A stretch of 64,000 bases of DNA from Dehalococcoidia bacterium (GCA_009692725.1 SHYP01000001.1:1-64000); one strand, 5' to 3'; counted from the first letter of the stretch, positions 27,056 to 35,884 are shown. Notes: generated by a model from the sequence alone, not told the origin. Translations and numbers: made by a program.

Positions 27056-28000
27056 ATGCCGACCATCGAGGAGAATCAGCTCGTCTGGGACAACGCGTAC
27101 GACTGGAGCGCCGCGGGGGACGAGTGGTCCGGCGCGTGGGGCACTCCCGAGATGCAGTGGTACTCGACGTTGCTGCCGAGGATTCATGCGTTCCTGCCGG
27201 CTCCGACGATCCTCGAGATCGCGCCGGGGTTCGGCCGCTGGACGCACTTCCTGAAAGACCGCTGCGACCGGCTGGTCGTCGTCGACCTCTCCGAGCGCTG
27301 CATCGAGGCGTGCAAGGAGCGCTTCCGCACCGACACGCACATCACGTACCACGTCAACGACGGCAGATCGCTCGCTATGGTCGAGGACCATTCGATCGAC
27401 TTCGCGTTCAGCTTCGATTCGCTCGTGCACGCGGACGCGAGCGTGCTCCAGGCGTACCTGGAGCAGCTGGCGACGAAGCTGACACCAGACGGCGTCGCCG
27501 TGCTCCACCACTCGAACTCGGGCGAGTACGCGAGGAGCGCGCCGCTGCTGCGCAAGCTGCCCGGCAGCGGCAAGGCCGGCTCGCTCGGGCTGCTGGGTGC
27601 CTACGTGCGCTACGCGCCAAGGCTCCGCAAGGTGCCGGTCGGACGGCAGTTGCTCGCCGGGCTGCACCGACTCGGCCTCGTCGACCTGTACTGGCGCGAC
27701 CGCACGGTCAGCGCGGCGACGTTCCGCGCGCAGGCCGAGGCGGCCGGACTGCGCTGCGCGAGCCAGGAGCTGATCGGCTGGCTACGCACGCGCCGGTTGA
27801 TCGACTGCATCAGCGTCGTGACGCCCGCCGGGTCGCGCTGGGCACGCCCTACGGTCGTGGTGCGGAACCCGCGCTTCATGCGGGAGGCGGAGCAGGCGCA
27901 CGCTATCGCGCCCGCCTATTCTGTAACGCGCGCACCGGGTGCGGACGACGGGCGCGCGGCGGCCAGCCACGCGCAGACAGCCACCGAGGCCCGCCGCTAG
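27056..28000 (+). CDS. Class I SAM-dependent methyltransferase
   Basis: A 314-residue protein with the Rossmann methyltransferase core: motif I ILEIAPGFGRWTHFL, motif II VVVDLSERCIEACKERF, DFAFSFDSLVHAD and a GVAVLHHSNSG strand. The N-terminus (IEENQLVWDNAYDWSAAGDEWS, PEMQWYSTLLPRI) resembles methyltransferases found in sugar and glycan modification clusters. The C-terminal 60 residues look disordered. It has its own promoter and is inserted between hisN and hisB; its stop shares CTAG with the convergent hisB stop. The substrate is unknown. Confidence 0.78.
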   Translation: MPTIEENQLVWDNAYDWSAAGDEWSGAWGTPEMQWYSTLLPRIHAFLPAPTILEIAPGFGRWTHFLKDRCDRLVVVDLSERCIEACKERFRTDTHITYHVNDGRSLAMVEDHSIDFAFSFDSLVHADASVLQAYLEQLATKLTPDGVAVLHHSNSGEYARSAPLLRKLPGSGKAGSLGLLGAYVRYAPRLRKVPVGRQLLAGLHRLGLVDLYWRDRTVSAATFRAQAEAAGLRCASQELIGWLRTRRLIDCISVVTPAGSRWARPTVVVRNPRFMREAEQAHAIAPAYSVTRAPGADDGRAAASHAQTATEARR

Positions 28001-28605
28001 GCCGACAGCGTCCCCTTCGTGCTTGCGACCTCGCCCAGCAGCCGCTCGTCCGGGCGCGTGGCCGCATCGAGCGCGCGGCCGAGCGCCTTCATCGTCGCCT
28101 CAGCGATGTGGTGGTCGTTCGCGCCCGCGAGCTGCCTGGCGTGCAACGTCAGCCGCGCGCCCGTCGCGAAGGAACGCAGCACGTGCGGCACCATCTCCGT
28201 CGGCGCCTCGCCCACACGCTCGCCGACGAACGCGAAGTGCGTCGCCGCGTACGGCCGCCCCGACAGGTCGATCGCGACCTGCACCAGCGCTTCGTCGAGC
28301 GGGACGGTCGCGTCGCCCATGCGCACGATGCCCGCACGCTCGCCGAGTGCCGCGTCGAACGCCGCGCCCAGCGCCAGCGCGCTGTCCTCCAGCGTGTGGT
28401 GCGCGTCCACGTGCAGGTCGCCGTCGCACGTCAGGGTGACGTCGAAGCGGCCGTGACGCGCGAACGCCTCCAGCATGTGGTCGAAGAAGCCGACGCCGGT
28501 GCGTACGTCCGCCCGCCCGCTGCCGTCGACGTGCAGCTCCACGTGGATGCGCGTCTCGCTCGTGACGCGGTCGATCACCGCGCGTCGCCCCGGGCCCATG
28601 TTCAC
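27997..28605 (-). CDS. hisB: Imidazoleglycerol-phosphate dehydratase
   Basis: Dehydrates imidazole glycerol phosphate in histidine synthesis. The 202-residue manganese enzyme shows the two metal-binding HHxxE-type motifs, HVDAHHTLEDSALALG and NDHHIAEATMKALG, plus the N-terminal TGVGFFDHMLEAFARHGRFD and the loop SGRPY. It is the stand-alone form without a phosphatase domain. The GTG start at 28605 overlaps hisC by 4 nt; the ATG two codons later is an alternative. It is last in the his operon. Confidence 0.96.
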   Translation of the reverse strand: MNMGPGRRAVIDRVTSETRIHVELHVDGSGRADVRTGVGFFDHMLEAFARHGRFDVTLTCDGDLHVDAHHTLEDSALALGAAFDAALGERAGIVRMGDATVPLDEALVQVAIDLSGRPYAATHFAFVGERVGEAPTEMVPHVLRSFATGARLTLHARQLAGANDHHIAEATMKALGRALDAATRPDERLLGEVASTKGTLSA

Positions 28606-29723
28606 GAGCGCGCCTCGCCTTCCGTCGCCAGCTCGCCGGCGATCGCCGTGAGCGCTTCAAGCAGCCGTGTCGAGTCTGCTGCGGTACCGACCGAGATGCG
28701 GACGTGGCGGCGCAGGCGCGAGTGGTCGAACGCGCGCACGAACACGCCATGACGCCGCAGCGCCTCGCGCACACTCACCGCGTCGCCTCGATCCAGCCGC
28801 ACGAGCAGGAAGTTTGCCTCCGACGGCGCCGGGTGCAGCCAGCCGAGCCCGGCCAGCTGGGCCGCGAGGCGGTCGCGTTCGCCCGTGAGCGCGCACGCGC
28901 GCTCGTCGAGCAACGCGCGGTCCTCGAGCGATGCGAGCGCCGCGACTTCCGCCGCGACGTTGACGCCGTACGGTTGCTTGACCTGCATCAGCACGCGCGC
29001 CATCGGCGCGGGCAGCACGCCATAGCCCACGCGGAGGCCGGCCAGCCCGGCCCACTTCGAGAACGTGCGCAGCACGACGAGCGGCTCGCCCGCGGCCGCA
29101 CGCTCCACGAGCGACGGCGCGTGCGCGAACTCGATGTACGCCTCGTCGACGACGAGCAGCGCCCCGCTGTCCAGCAGCCGCTCCACGAGCGCCGGCGGCA
29201 GCGTGCCGCCGGTGGGGTTGTTGGGCGAGGGGATGAAAACGATGCGCGCCGAGGCAGCCGCGGCGACGAGCGCGTCGGCGTCGGGCGCCCAGTCATCGCG
29301 CAGCGGCACGTCGACGACCTCCGCGTCGTGCAGCTCGGCGTCGAACGCGTACATGCCGAACGTCGGCGACGCGATCACCACGTGGTCGCGCGGGCGCACG
29401 TACGTGCGGAACAGCAGGTCGATCAGCTCGTCCGAGCCGGCGCCCGCGACGATGCACTCGGCCGGGACGCCGTGGCGCGCCGCGAGCGCTTCGCGCAGCC
29501 GGCGCTGGTCCGGGTCGGGGTAGCGATGCGCCGCGTACGGCGCCGCCAGCACGGCAAGCGCGCGCGGCGAGGGGCCGTACGGGTTCTCGTTGCCGTCGAG
29601 CTTGACGATGCGCTCCGGGGGCACGCCGTAGCGCATCGCGACGACCTCAGGCGGTGCGATCGGCTCGTAGCCGCGCAGCGCGCGCAGCGCGGGGCGCAAC
29701 GAAGCGTCGTGATTGAAACGCAT
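28602..29723 (-). CDS. hisC: Histidinol-phosphate aminotransferase
   Basis: PLP-dependent transfer of the amino group to imidazole-acetol phosphate. The 373-residue fold-type I enzyme shows KLDGNENPYGPSP, AGAGSDELIDLLFRTYV, SPNNPTGG, VVDEAYIEF, the PLP-lysine segment RTFSKWAGLAGLRVGYG and the C-terminal VRISVGT. Its ATG at 29723 overlaps the hisD stop by 1 nt. Order hisD-hisC-hisB is typical of bacterial operons. Confidence 0.95.
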   Translation of the reverse strand: MRFNHDASLRPALRALRGYEPIAPPEVVAMRYGVPPERIVKLDGNENPYGPSPRALAVLAAPYAAHRYPDPDQRRLREALAARHGVPAECIVAGAGSDELIDLLFRTYVRPRDHVVIASPTFGMYAFDAELHDAEVVDVPLRDDWAPDADALVAAAASARIVFIPSPNNPTGGTLPPALVERLLDSGALLVVDEAYIEFAHAPSLVERAAAGEPLVVLRTFSKWAGLAGLRVGYGVLPAPMARVLMQVKQPYGVNVAAEVAALASLEDRALLDERACALTGERDRLAAQLAGLGWLHPAPSEANFLLVRLDRGDAVSVREALRRHGVFVRAFDHSRLRRHVRISVGTAADSTRLLEALTAIAGELATEGEARS

Positions 29724-31057
29724 CAGCGGCCCTCCAGACGGAGCTCGATCGATCGCGCGTGAGCCGTCAGCCCCTCCGCGCGCGCGAGCGCGGCCGCGGC
29801 GGGTCCAAGGTGCCGCAGATCGGCGGCGGACAGCGCCACCGTCGAGATCACTTTCAGGAAGTCGAACACGGTCAGCGGCGACGCGTAGCGCGCCGACCCG
29901 CCCGTCGGCATCACGTGGCTCGGGCCGGCGACGTAGTCGCCGAGCACTTCGGGCGAGGTCTCGCCGACGAAGACGCCGCCCGCGTTCGTGATGCGCGACA
30001 CGAGCGCCTCCGGCTCCCGTGTGAGCAGGCACAGGTGCTCCGGCGCGAACTCGTTCGCGAGCGCGACAGCCTCGTCCAGGCTCGCCACGACGGCGGCGCC
30101 GCCACGCGCGATCGCCGCGCGCGCGATCGCGCCACGCGCGAGGTCGACGAGCTGCACCTCGACGGCATCCGCAACGGCGCGCGCGAGCGCCTCGCTCGTC
30201 GTCAGCAGCACGGGTCGCGCGAGCTCGTCGTGCTCCGCCTGCGCGAGCAGGTCTGCCGCGCACAGCTCGGCGTCCGCGCTCTCGTCGGCGATCACCAGCG
30301 TCTCCGTCGGCCCGTAGAGCGCGTCGATGCCCACATGCCCATACAGCTGCTGCTTCGCGAGCGTCACGAACAGGTTGCCGGGCCCGAACAGCTTGTCAAC
30401 GCGCGGGATCGTCTCCGTGCCGAACGCGAGCGCCGCCATCGCCTGCGCGCCCGAGGCGCGGAAGATGCGATGCACGCCGGCGCGCTCCGCGGCGACGAGC
30501 TTGAGCGGGTGCACCGAGCCGTCGCTGCGCGCCGCAGTGACGCCGATGATCTCCGGGACACCCGCGACGGTCGCAGGGACCGCCACGTGCACAATCGACG
30601 ACGGCAGCACCGCGACGCTGCCCGTCATGTACACGCCCGCGCGCGCGATCGGCCGCACGATCATGCCCAGTCCGTGCTCCGCAAACCCGCGCGGACCGTG
30701 CTCGCGCTGGTACTCGTGGAACGTGCGCACGCGGTCAACCGCGAACGCGATCGCCTCCACGAGCTCGTCGGGCACGAGGGCGTGCGCGGCCGCGCGCTCC
30801 TCGACGGTCACCTCCATGGGCGCGTCCGCCGAGCCGTCGAAGCGCTGCGAGTAGCGCCGCACCGCAGCGTCGCCCTCGCGGCGCACGTCGGCGATGATGC
30901 GCGCGACGACCTCGGAAGCGCCGAGCGGCGCGCCGAACGTGTCGAGGATGGTCGCCTGCACCGCGGGCGGCAGCGGCGGGTCGAGCGCCGCGTCGCGGCG
31001 CAGCACGGTAGCGCGCGCCTCGGCGGCCCCGTGCACGATGCGCAACGCGCCGCTCAC
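29723..31057 (-). CDS. hisD: Histidinol dehydrogenase
   Basis: Last two steps of histidine synthesis, oxidising histidinol to histidine with NAD and Zn. The 444-residue protein shows AGVYMTGSVAVLPSSIVH, FRASGAQAMAALAFGTETIP, DKLFGPGNLFVTLAKQQLYG, LLAQAEHDE (zinc region), FAPEHL, GAVFVGETSPE-like GGVFVGETSPEVLGDYVAGP and SARYASPLTVFDF. The GTG start at 31057 overlaps the upstream gene's stop by 4 nt. Confidence 0.96.
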   Translation of the reverse strand: MSGALRIVHGAAEARATVLRRDAALDPPLPPAVQATILDTFGAPLGASEVVARIIADVRREGDAAVRRYSQRFDGSADAPMEVTVEERAAAHALVPDELVEAIAFAVDRVRTFHEYQREHGPRGFAEHGLGMIVRPIARAGVYMTGSVAVLPSSIVHVAVPATVAGVPEIIGVTAARSDGSVHPLKLVAAERAGVHRIFRASGAQAMAALAFGTETIPRVDKLFGPGNLFVTLAKQQLYGHVGIDALYGPTETLVIADESADAELCAADLLAQAEHDELARPVLLTTSEALARAVADAVEVQLVDLARGAIARAAIARGGAAVVASLDEAVALANEFAPEHLCLLTREPEALVSRITNAGGVFVGETSPEVLGDYVAGPSHVMPTGGSARYASPLTVFDFLKVISTVALSAADLRHLGPAAAALARAEGLTAHARSIELRLEGR

Positions 31058-31806
31058 GCCAGGTACTCCCGTAGCCGCGCGGTGGCCTGGTCGACGGCCG
31101 CCGCCATGAACTCCTCGACGCGCGCCTCGGTGACGTGGTCCAGCGTCTCCTGCAGCACGGCGGGCAGGTCGCGGTAGAACTGCTCGATTGCCTCGTCCGT
31201 GTCGAGGCCGGCCGAGTGCAGGTGGCGGCTCGCGAGGCGCTTGAAGCGCTCCCAGTCGGGGGGCTGCGCGGCGATGTCGGTCGCCACGTCGCGCCAGCGC
31301 GCGAGCGTCTCCTGTTCGATGAAGCGCACGTCGGCGGTGCTGTCGCAGTTCGCCAGTGCCTCGCGGATCTCGGCCATCGCGTCCCCGGCTTCGCGCTGGC
31401 GGCGGTCCAGCTCGTACTGGAGGACGCGGTCCAGCACGTTGCCGCGCGGATCGTCGCCGAACGCGGAGCCGCTGCCGAAGAACTCGCGATAGATGCGCTC
31501 GATGTAGAGCTGGTCCATCAGCAAGTGCGTCAGGTAGCCGGCCATGAACGCACGCGTGGGCGTGTCCAGCGCCCTGGCGTCGCGCAAATGCGGGTGGGTC
31601 GAGAACAGTCGCGCGACCGAGTCCTGGTTCGCGAGCTCGTCGAGCGTGAAGAAGTGGGTGTGCTCGCGATCGCCGCGCGTCAGCACGCGGATGTCGGGCG
31701 CCGTCGCGCCGAGGTAGAACGAGCCGCGATCGGCGTCGATCTCCGGGCGCGCGACGCGCTCCGCGAGCAGCCGCGCCAGCGAGAGGTGCGACCCGAGCGA
31801 AGGCAC
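31054..31806 (-). CDS. Zinc-dependent phospholipase C-like protein
   Basis: A 250-residue helical protein of the zinc-dependent phospholipase C/S1-P1 nuclease-like group (PF00882-type). Putative metal ligands are in GSHLSLAR, YLGATAPDIR, HTHFFTLD and the AGYLTHLLMDQLY helix. No signal peptide is seen, so it probably acts in the cytoplasm and is unlikely to be a secreted toxin. It lies inside the his operon between hisG and hisD with a 2-nt gap and a 4-nt overlap, so its expression must follow the his genes. The actual substrate is unknown. Confidence 0.7.
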   Translation of the reverse strand: MPSLGSHLSLARLLAERVARPEIDADRGSFYLGATAPDIRVLTRGDREHTHFFTLDELANQDSVARLFSTHPHLRDARALDTPTRAFMAGYLTHLLMDQLYIERIYREFFGSGSAFGDDPRGNVLDRVLQYELDRRQREAGDAMAEIREALANCDSTADVRFIEQETLARWRDVATDIAAQPPDWERFKRLASRHLHSAGLDTDEAIEQFYRDLPAVLQETLDHVTEARVEEFMAAAVDQATARLREYLA

Positions 31807-31808
31807 TG

Positions 31809-33263
31809 CTACGCCTCCACCGTCGCGGCGCCGCGCGCGAGCCGCTCGACGAGCTCGTCGCGCAACGCGCCTCGCACCCCGCCCGGGTGCACCGCCGCAC
31901 CGATCGCGCAGTTAGTCGACTCCATCAGTACGTCGATCATACGCAGCCGGTTGGCGCGCAGGGTGGCGCCGGTCTCCGAGCCTTCGATGAGGATCTCCGC
32001 GTCGTCCGGCACGAAGCCCTCGGAGGCGCCCGCGATGGGGATGACGCGATAGCGCCCGAGCCGCCGCTCGCGGGCGTAGTGGTCGGCGAGCGCGGCGTAC
32101 TCGGAGGCGACGCGGATCGGCCGCGCCGGGTCGTCGCGACGCCAGTACGCCAGCGCGTCGGCGATGCACGTCGCGGGCACGTCCTCGCTCACCACGGCGC
32201 CGAGCGCGTAGCGGCTGCGCCGCAGGTCGGCCAGCTCGACGACGGGCGCGGCGGGGAACGCCGCCTGGTGCGCGGCCAGCCAGTCGCGGCCCGTCAGCGC
32301 GAGGTCGTAGCCGCCGAGCGCCACCGCGCGCGGCATGTCCTGCGGGCGCAGCACCTTCACCTCGACGGGCAGCACGGCCCCGAGGCGGGCCAGCGGGCGG
32401 CGCGCGGTGCGCTCCGCGTCGTAGCCGGCGAAGGCGAGGCCCGCAGCGGCGAGCGCGGCGACGGTGTGGCGCTGCGCGTGGCCGTCCGGCACCGCGATGC
32501 GGAAGCTCGCGCGCGCTGCCACCGGCGCGCTGACGCCGCCCGGCCGCGACTGCGCGAGGACGTCGACGAGCGCGGCGCGCGCTGTCGGGACCATGCCTGC
32601 GCCCGGCGGGCCGGCCGGCAACCGCAGCAGCGCGTCGAGCGCCGGCGTGAGATCGCGCTCGGCGAGCGCGCGGCGGTTCGCGATCAGCCAGGCGGGCCCC
32701 TCGTGCACCGTCGCGAGCGTGCGCAGCCCTTCTGCGGCGGCGGCGGGCCCGGGCACGACGGCGATATCGGCGTCCTCGGGCGGCCACGCCTCGGCCTCGC
32801 CCCAGACGTCGAACAGCTGGTAGCGCACCGCGCCGAGCCCGTGCAGCCAGCGCGCGGCGATGTGCGGGTACTCCGTAGCGACGCGTAGCGACCGGCCCGC
32901 GGCCGATCCCACGGCTCCGCCGCCCGCGGGCGCGGCCACGACGAGGCGCTCCCCGCCGAGGTCGAGTGCGCGTAGCGCCACGATCGTGTCGTGGCCGAAA
33001 CGGGCGCGCAGCTCCTCGACGCACGCCGCGCGCGTGATGCCGAGCGCGTATTGGCCGAGCGCGACCTGGATCGGGATGTCGCGGTCCGTGAACACGCGCA
33101 CCGCAACGGCGGGCCGGTCGGTCACCGCGAAGCGGTACGCGCGCGAGCCCTCGCCGTAGCCTGGCACGCGGAAGCCGGCGGCGTCGAGGCGAGCGGCGAG
33201 CGGCTCGCGCAGCTCCCCGCGTGGCAGCGCGACGCGCACGAGCGCGGCCGGTGCGGCGGTCAC
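31809..33263 (-). CDS. hisG: ATP phosphoribosyltransferase, tandem fusion of two HisG units
   Basis: HisG catalyses the first step of histidine synthesis, joining ATP and PRPP. This 484-residue protein contains two short-form HisG units. Copy 1 (about residues 9-215) has VRVALPRGELREPLAARLDA, FTDRDIPIQVALGQYALGIT and RVATEYPHIAARWL, but its PRPP-loop position reads AVVPGPAAAAEG. Copy 2 (about 254-484) has FRIAVPDG, LRPQDMPRAVALGGYDLALTG, IRVASEY and an intact PRPP loop EGSETGATLRAN (about 428-437). Only copy 2 therefore looks able to bind PRPP. The GTG start overlaps hisZ by 4 nt. Short HisG needs HisZ, which is encoded directly upstream. Confidence 0.85.
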   Translation of the reverse strand: MTAAPAALVRVALPRGELREPLAARLDAAGFRVPGYGEGSRAYRFAVTDRPAVAVRVFTDRDIPIQVALGQYALGITRAACVEELRARFGHDTIVALRALDLGGERLVVAAPAGGGAVGSAAGRSLRVATEYPHIAARWLHGLGAVRYQLFDVWGEAEAWPPEDADIAVVPGPAAAAEGLRTLATVHEGPAWLIANRRALAERDLTPALDALLRLPAGPPGAGMVPTARAALVDVLAQSRPGGVSAPVAARASFRIAVPDGHAQRHTVAALAAAGLAFAGYDAERTARRPLARLGAVLPVEVKVLRPQDMPRAVALGGYDLALTGRDWLAAHQAAFPAAPVVELADLRRSRYALGAVVSEDVPATCIADALAYWRRDDPARPIRVASEYAALADHYARERRLGRYRVIPIAGASEGFVPDDAEILIEGSETGATLRANRLRMIDVLMESTNCAIGAAVHPGGVRGALRDELVERLARGAATVEA

Positions 33264-34276
33264 GGCTGCACCGCCGCGCTCGCCGCGGCGAGCTGCAGCA
33301 CGTCCGCGCCGAAGCCGCACGCGGGCGCACGGCGCTGCCCCAGCGCCTCGCCGAGCCCGTCGTAGCGACCGCCGCGCGCGCATTCGGCGTCGCCCGCGAA
33401 CACGCGGAAGGTCAGGCCCGAGTAGTACTCGAGGCTTCCCGCCGTGCCCCACGTCACGCCGCACGCGATGCCCGCGTCGGCGAGCAGGCGCCCGGCGGCC
33501 TCGAGCTCCGCGAGCGCTGGGACCGCCGCAGGCGCCACGAGCGCGAGCGCCGCGCGCAAGTTGGCGAGGTACGCGGCGAGCTGCGGTGCGTCGCCCCCCA
33601 CCTCGAACAGCAGCCGCAGCGCCGGCTCGAGCGCCGGCGCGCGCAGCGCGAGCTCCGCGGTGATGCCGACGTCGCTCGCGAGCAGGCGGTCGTACGCCGC
33701 ACCCTGCTCGGCCGGCGCGAGTCCCGCCGCGGCGAGCGTCGCGCGCACGACGCCCGCGTGCCCCAGCTCCGCCCGCAATTCGCGCAGCCCGAGCGCGTGC
33801 AGGAAGTCCGCCACGGCGGTCAGCAGCTCGCGATCGCCCTCGGGAGCAGCCAGCCCGAACAGCTCCGCGCCGCACTGCCACTGCTCGCGCGCCCCGTCGG
33901 GCACGAAGCGGAACACCGGCTGCACGTAGCACAGCCGCGCCGGCTCCGCCGACTGCCAGCGCTGCTCGTACCAGCGCGCGGCGGGCACGGTCGCGTCCGG
34001 CCGCAGCACCACCCGCTCGCCGCTCCAGCCGTCCCAGTCGAGGAAGGAGTACACGCGGTCCAGGAGCTGCGGGGAGAGCGCGCCCGTCGCCGTGTACAGG
34101 TGCAGGGGCTCGATGGTAGGGGTACGAATCTCAGCGTATCCGCGGGCGGCGAGCGCCTCGAGGAAGCAGCGCTCCACACGACGGAACGCCTGCATCTCCG
34201 CCGGGCCGAGGTCGCTCATGCCGCGGCTGCGCCAGCCGTCGTCCGTCGCCGCGGGTGGGGTCGATCGATCGCTCAC
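33260..34276 (-). CDS. hisZ: ATP phosphoribosyltransferase regulatory subunit (histidyl-tRNA synthetase-like)
   Basis: A 338-residue class II synthetase-like protein with motif 1 region RVERCFLEALAARGYAEIRTP, VVLRPDATVPAARWY, LCYVQPVFRFVPDG and GTAGSLEYYSGLTFRVF, ending at GGRYDGLGEALG..GFGAD. It lacks the C-terminal anticodon-binding domain of HisS and departs from the HisS substrate motifs, so it is HisZ, needed by short HisG. The GTG at 34276 was chosen for the AGAAGG site upstream and to drop a leader-like sequence. It is first in the his operon, with a promoter at 34487-34516 and a leader of about 200 nt. Confidence 0.87.
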   Translation of the reverse strand: MSDRSTPPAATDDGWRSRGMSDLGPAEMQAFRRVERCFLEALAARGYAEIRTPTIEPLHLYTATGALSPQLLDRVYSFLDWDGWSGERVVLRPDATVPAARWYEQRWQSAEPARLCYVQPVFRFVPDGAREQWQCGAELFGLAAPEGDRELLTAVADFLHALGLRELRAELGHAGVVRATLAAAGLAPAEQGAAYDRLLASDVGITAELALRAPALEPALRLLFEVGGDAPQLAAYLANLRAALALVAPAAVPALAELEAAGRLLADAGIACGVTWGTAGSLEYYSGLTFRVFAGDAECARGGRYDGLGEALGQRRAPACGFGADVLQLAAASAAVQP

Positions 34277-34581
34277 GGGGTCCACCTTCTCCGCCTGCGC
34301 GAGCAGGCACAAGCACACACGCGCCGCGGGAGCGTGTCGCCGCGGCGTAACGTGCGAGCCGTGCTGTGCGAGCTAGCGGCGCGACATACTCCGCGGCGAC
34401 AGACGCCCGGCGGTATGGCAGGGATGCGCACGACGGGCGCCCTGCGGCGGCGATGCCTGGAGGCGGCAGCGGTATGTCACGATCCGAGCCTAGGGCGGGC
34501 GCTCGGCGCCGGTCAAGCGCGCTCAGGCAGCCGCCGGCGTAGGATGCGGCATCGATCTGTAACGCGAACCCGGGAGCCCGT
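34277..34581. other. Divergent 305-bp intergenic region with his operon leader
   Basis: Contains no credible ORF. It carries a minus-strand promoter and then roughly 200 nt of untranslated leader before hisZ. Several GC-rich inverted repeats are present, but I see no T-box, run of His codons or classical attenuator. On the plus side a TAGGAT hexamer (34540-34545) and a GGGAG ribosome site precede the gene at 34582. Confidence 0.5.
34487..34516 (-). promoter_or_regulatory. Probable his operon promoter
   Basis: Minus-strand TTGACC (34511-34516), 18-nt spacer, TAGGCT (34487-34492), reading toward hisZ. Confidence 0.5.
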
Positions 34582-35073
34582 ATGCGCCGCGTCCGCCGTC
34601 TGCTCCTCCGTGCGGCCGTGCTGACGGCCCTGTTCGCCGCCATCCGCTCGCTGGCGCGCGCGGTGCGAGCGCCGGCCGGGGCGCTGCCGCCCGACGTCGA
34701 GGCTGCGATCGCCGGCGAGCGGCCCGCGCTCGCGCAGCAGCGCGGCAGCTACCGCGTCGCCCAGCTCGTGGCGAGCGACGGCCGCCTCGTGCATACGGCG
34801 CCGGCCGCGGCAACGCCGGACGGCGGGCCGCTCGTCGTGTACTCGAGCTGGCACGAGCGGCTGAGCGGCGACCGCGGCCTCGGCGGGCCCGAGGACGGCG
34901 CGAACCCCTCGCTCCTGGCCGCCGAGGCCTACGCGCGCGCCTTTGCCGCCGCGCAGCAGGCCGCCGGCGACGGGGAGGCGCACGAGCTGTGGCGGGGCTG
35001 GGAGCACATCGACGGCCGCGCCGTCGGCGCGGTCGAGCTGGCCGTCGGCGAGCCCCAGGCCGAGCAGGCCTAG
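34582..35073 (+). CDS. Hypothetical protein with N-terminal membrane anchor or signal
   Basis: A 163-residue protein that begins with five Arg in its first nine residues, followed by a hydrophobic stretch (LLLRAAVLTALFAAI), which suggests a signal peptide or single anchor. The remainder is Ala-rich and soluble, with VVYSSWHERLSGDRG and ELWRGWEHIDGRAVGAVEL segments. No family is recognised. GGGAG precedes the ATG. It is divergent from hisZ and convergent with birA, with which it shares the stop sequence CTAG. Confidence 0.5.
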   Translation: MRRVRRLLLRAAVLTALFAAIRSLARAVRAPAGALPPDVEAAIAGERPALAQQRGSYRVAQLVASDGRLVHTAPAAATPDGGPLVVYSSWHERLSGDRGLGGPEDGANPSLLAAEAYARAFAAAQQAAGDGEAHELWRGWEHIDGRAVGAVELAVGEPQAEQA

Positions 35074-35858
35074 CGGAGCGAGACGTCGCCGGCGGCGTGC
35101 CGGGTGACGGCACCGTCGGCGTCGCGCAGCAGCAGCTCGCCCAGCGGCGACACGTCCACCGCCTCACCCTCGACGACCGTCCCGCCCGGCGCGACGAGCC
35201 GCACCCGGCGGCCGAGCGTGCTCAGCCGCGCGCGCCACGCCTCGACGAGCGCGGCCGGGTCGCACGCGAGCGCGTCGGTCCACTGCTCGAGCGCGGCGGA
35301 GAGCGCCGCGAGCATCGCCTCGACCGACGGGGCAGCGCCGCCCGCGAGCGCTTCGATGTTCGCCGCGAGCGCCGCCACGTCGGGCGGCAGCGCGCCGGGC
35401 CGCAGGTTCACGCCGATGCCGAGCAGCACGTCGAGTTCGCCGGGTGCGTGCGCCGCGGGCAGCGACTCGGCCAGCACACCCGCGAGCTTGCGGCCGTCCG
35501 CGAGCACGTCGTTCGGCCATTTCAGCGTGGTCTCGAGGCCGGCGATCGCGCGCACGGCGTCGGCGACCGCGAGCGCGCCCGCGGCCGAGTGCAGCGGCGC
35601 GCGCGCCGGGTCGGCGGTGCGCACGTGGTAGGTCACGTAGAGACCGGCCCCCGGCGTCGACACCCAGGCGCGGCCGAGCCGACCGCGCCCCGCCGTCTGC
35701 GCGCCGGCGAGGTACGCGGTGCCGGGCGCCCCTTCGGCCACGCTCGCCCCCCGGCGCGCGTCCTCCATCGTCGAGGCGGTCGTCTCGCGGTACTCGACGC
35801 GCGCGCCGATGCGGCGCGCCGTGCGCAGCTCGTCATAGCGAGTCAGGTCGAACGGCAT
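35070..35858 (-). CDS. birA: Biotin-[acetyl-CoA-carboxylase] ligase, group I (no DNA-binding domain)
   Basis: Attaches biotin to biotin carboxyl carrier protein. The 262-residue enzyme shows ETTASTMEDARRGA, the biotin/ATP loop TAGRGRLGRAWVS, GLYVTYHV, LKWPNDVLADGRKLAGVL and GIGVNL, plus a C-terminal SH3-like domain (VEGEAVDVSPLGELLL). There is no N-terminal helix-turn-helix, so it is not a repressor. I chose the ATG at 35858. Upstream on the same strand lie a small ORF and an intrinsic terminator, which may control read-through into birA. Confidence 0.92.
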   Translation of the reverse strand: MPFDLTRYDELRTARRIGARVEYRETTASTMEDARRGASVAEGAPGTAYLAGAQTAGRGRLGRAWVSTPGAGLYVTYHVRTADPARAPLHSAAGALAVADAVRAIAGLETTLKWPNDVLADGRKLAGVLAESLPAAHAPGELDVLLGIGVNLRPGALPPDVAALAANIEALAGGAAPSVEAMLAALSAALEQWTDALACDPAALVEAWRARLSTLGRRVRLVAPGGTVVEGEAVDVSPLGELLLRDADGAVTRHAAGDVSLR

Positions 35859-35884
35859 GGCACCGCCTCGGGGGGCTCGCGGAC

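Noticed and set aside
34277..34480. T-box or his leader riboswitch before hisZ
   Set aside because: No T-box sequence, specifier hairpin or His-codon leader peptide was found; the 200-nt leader remains unexplained.
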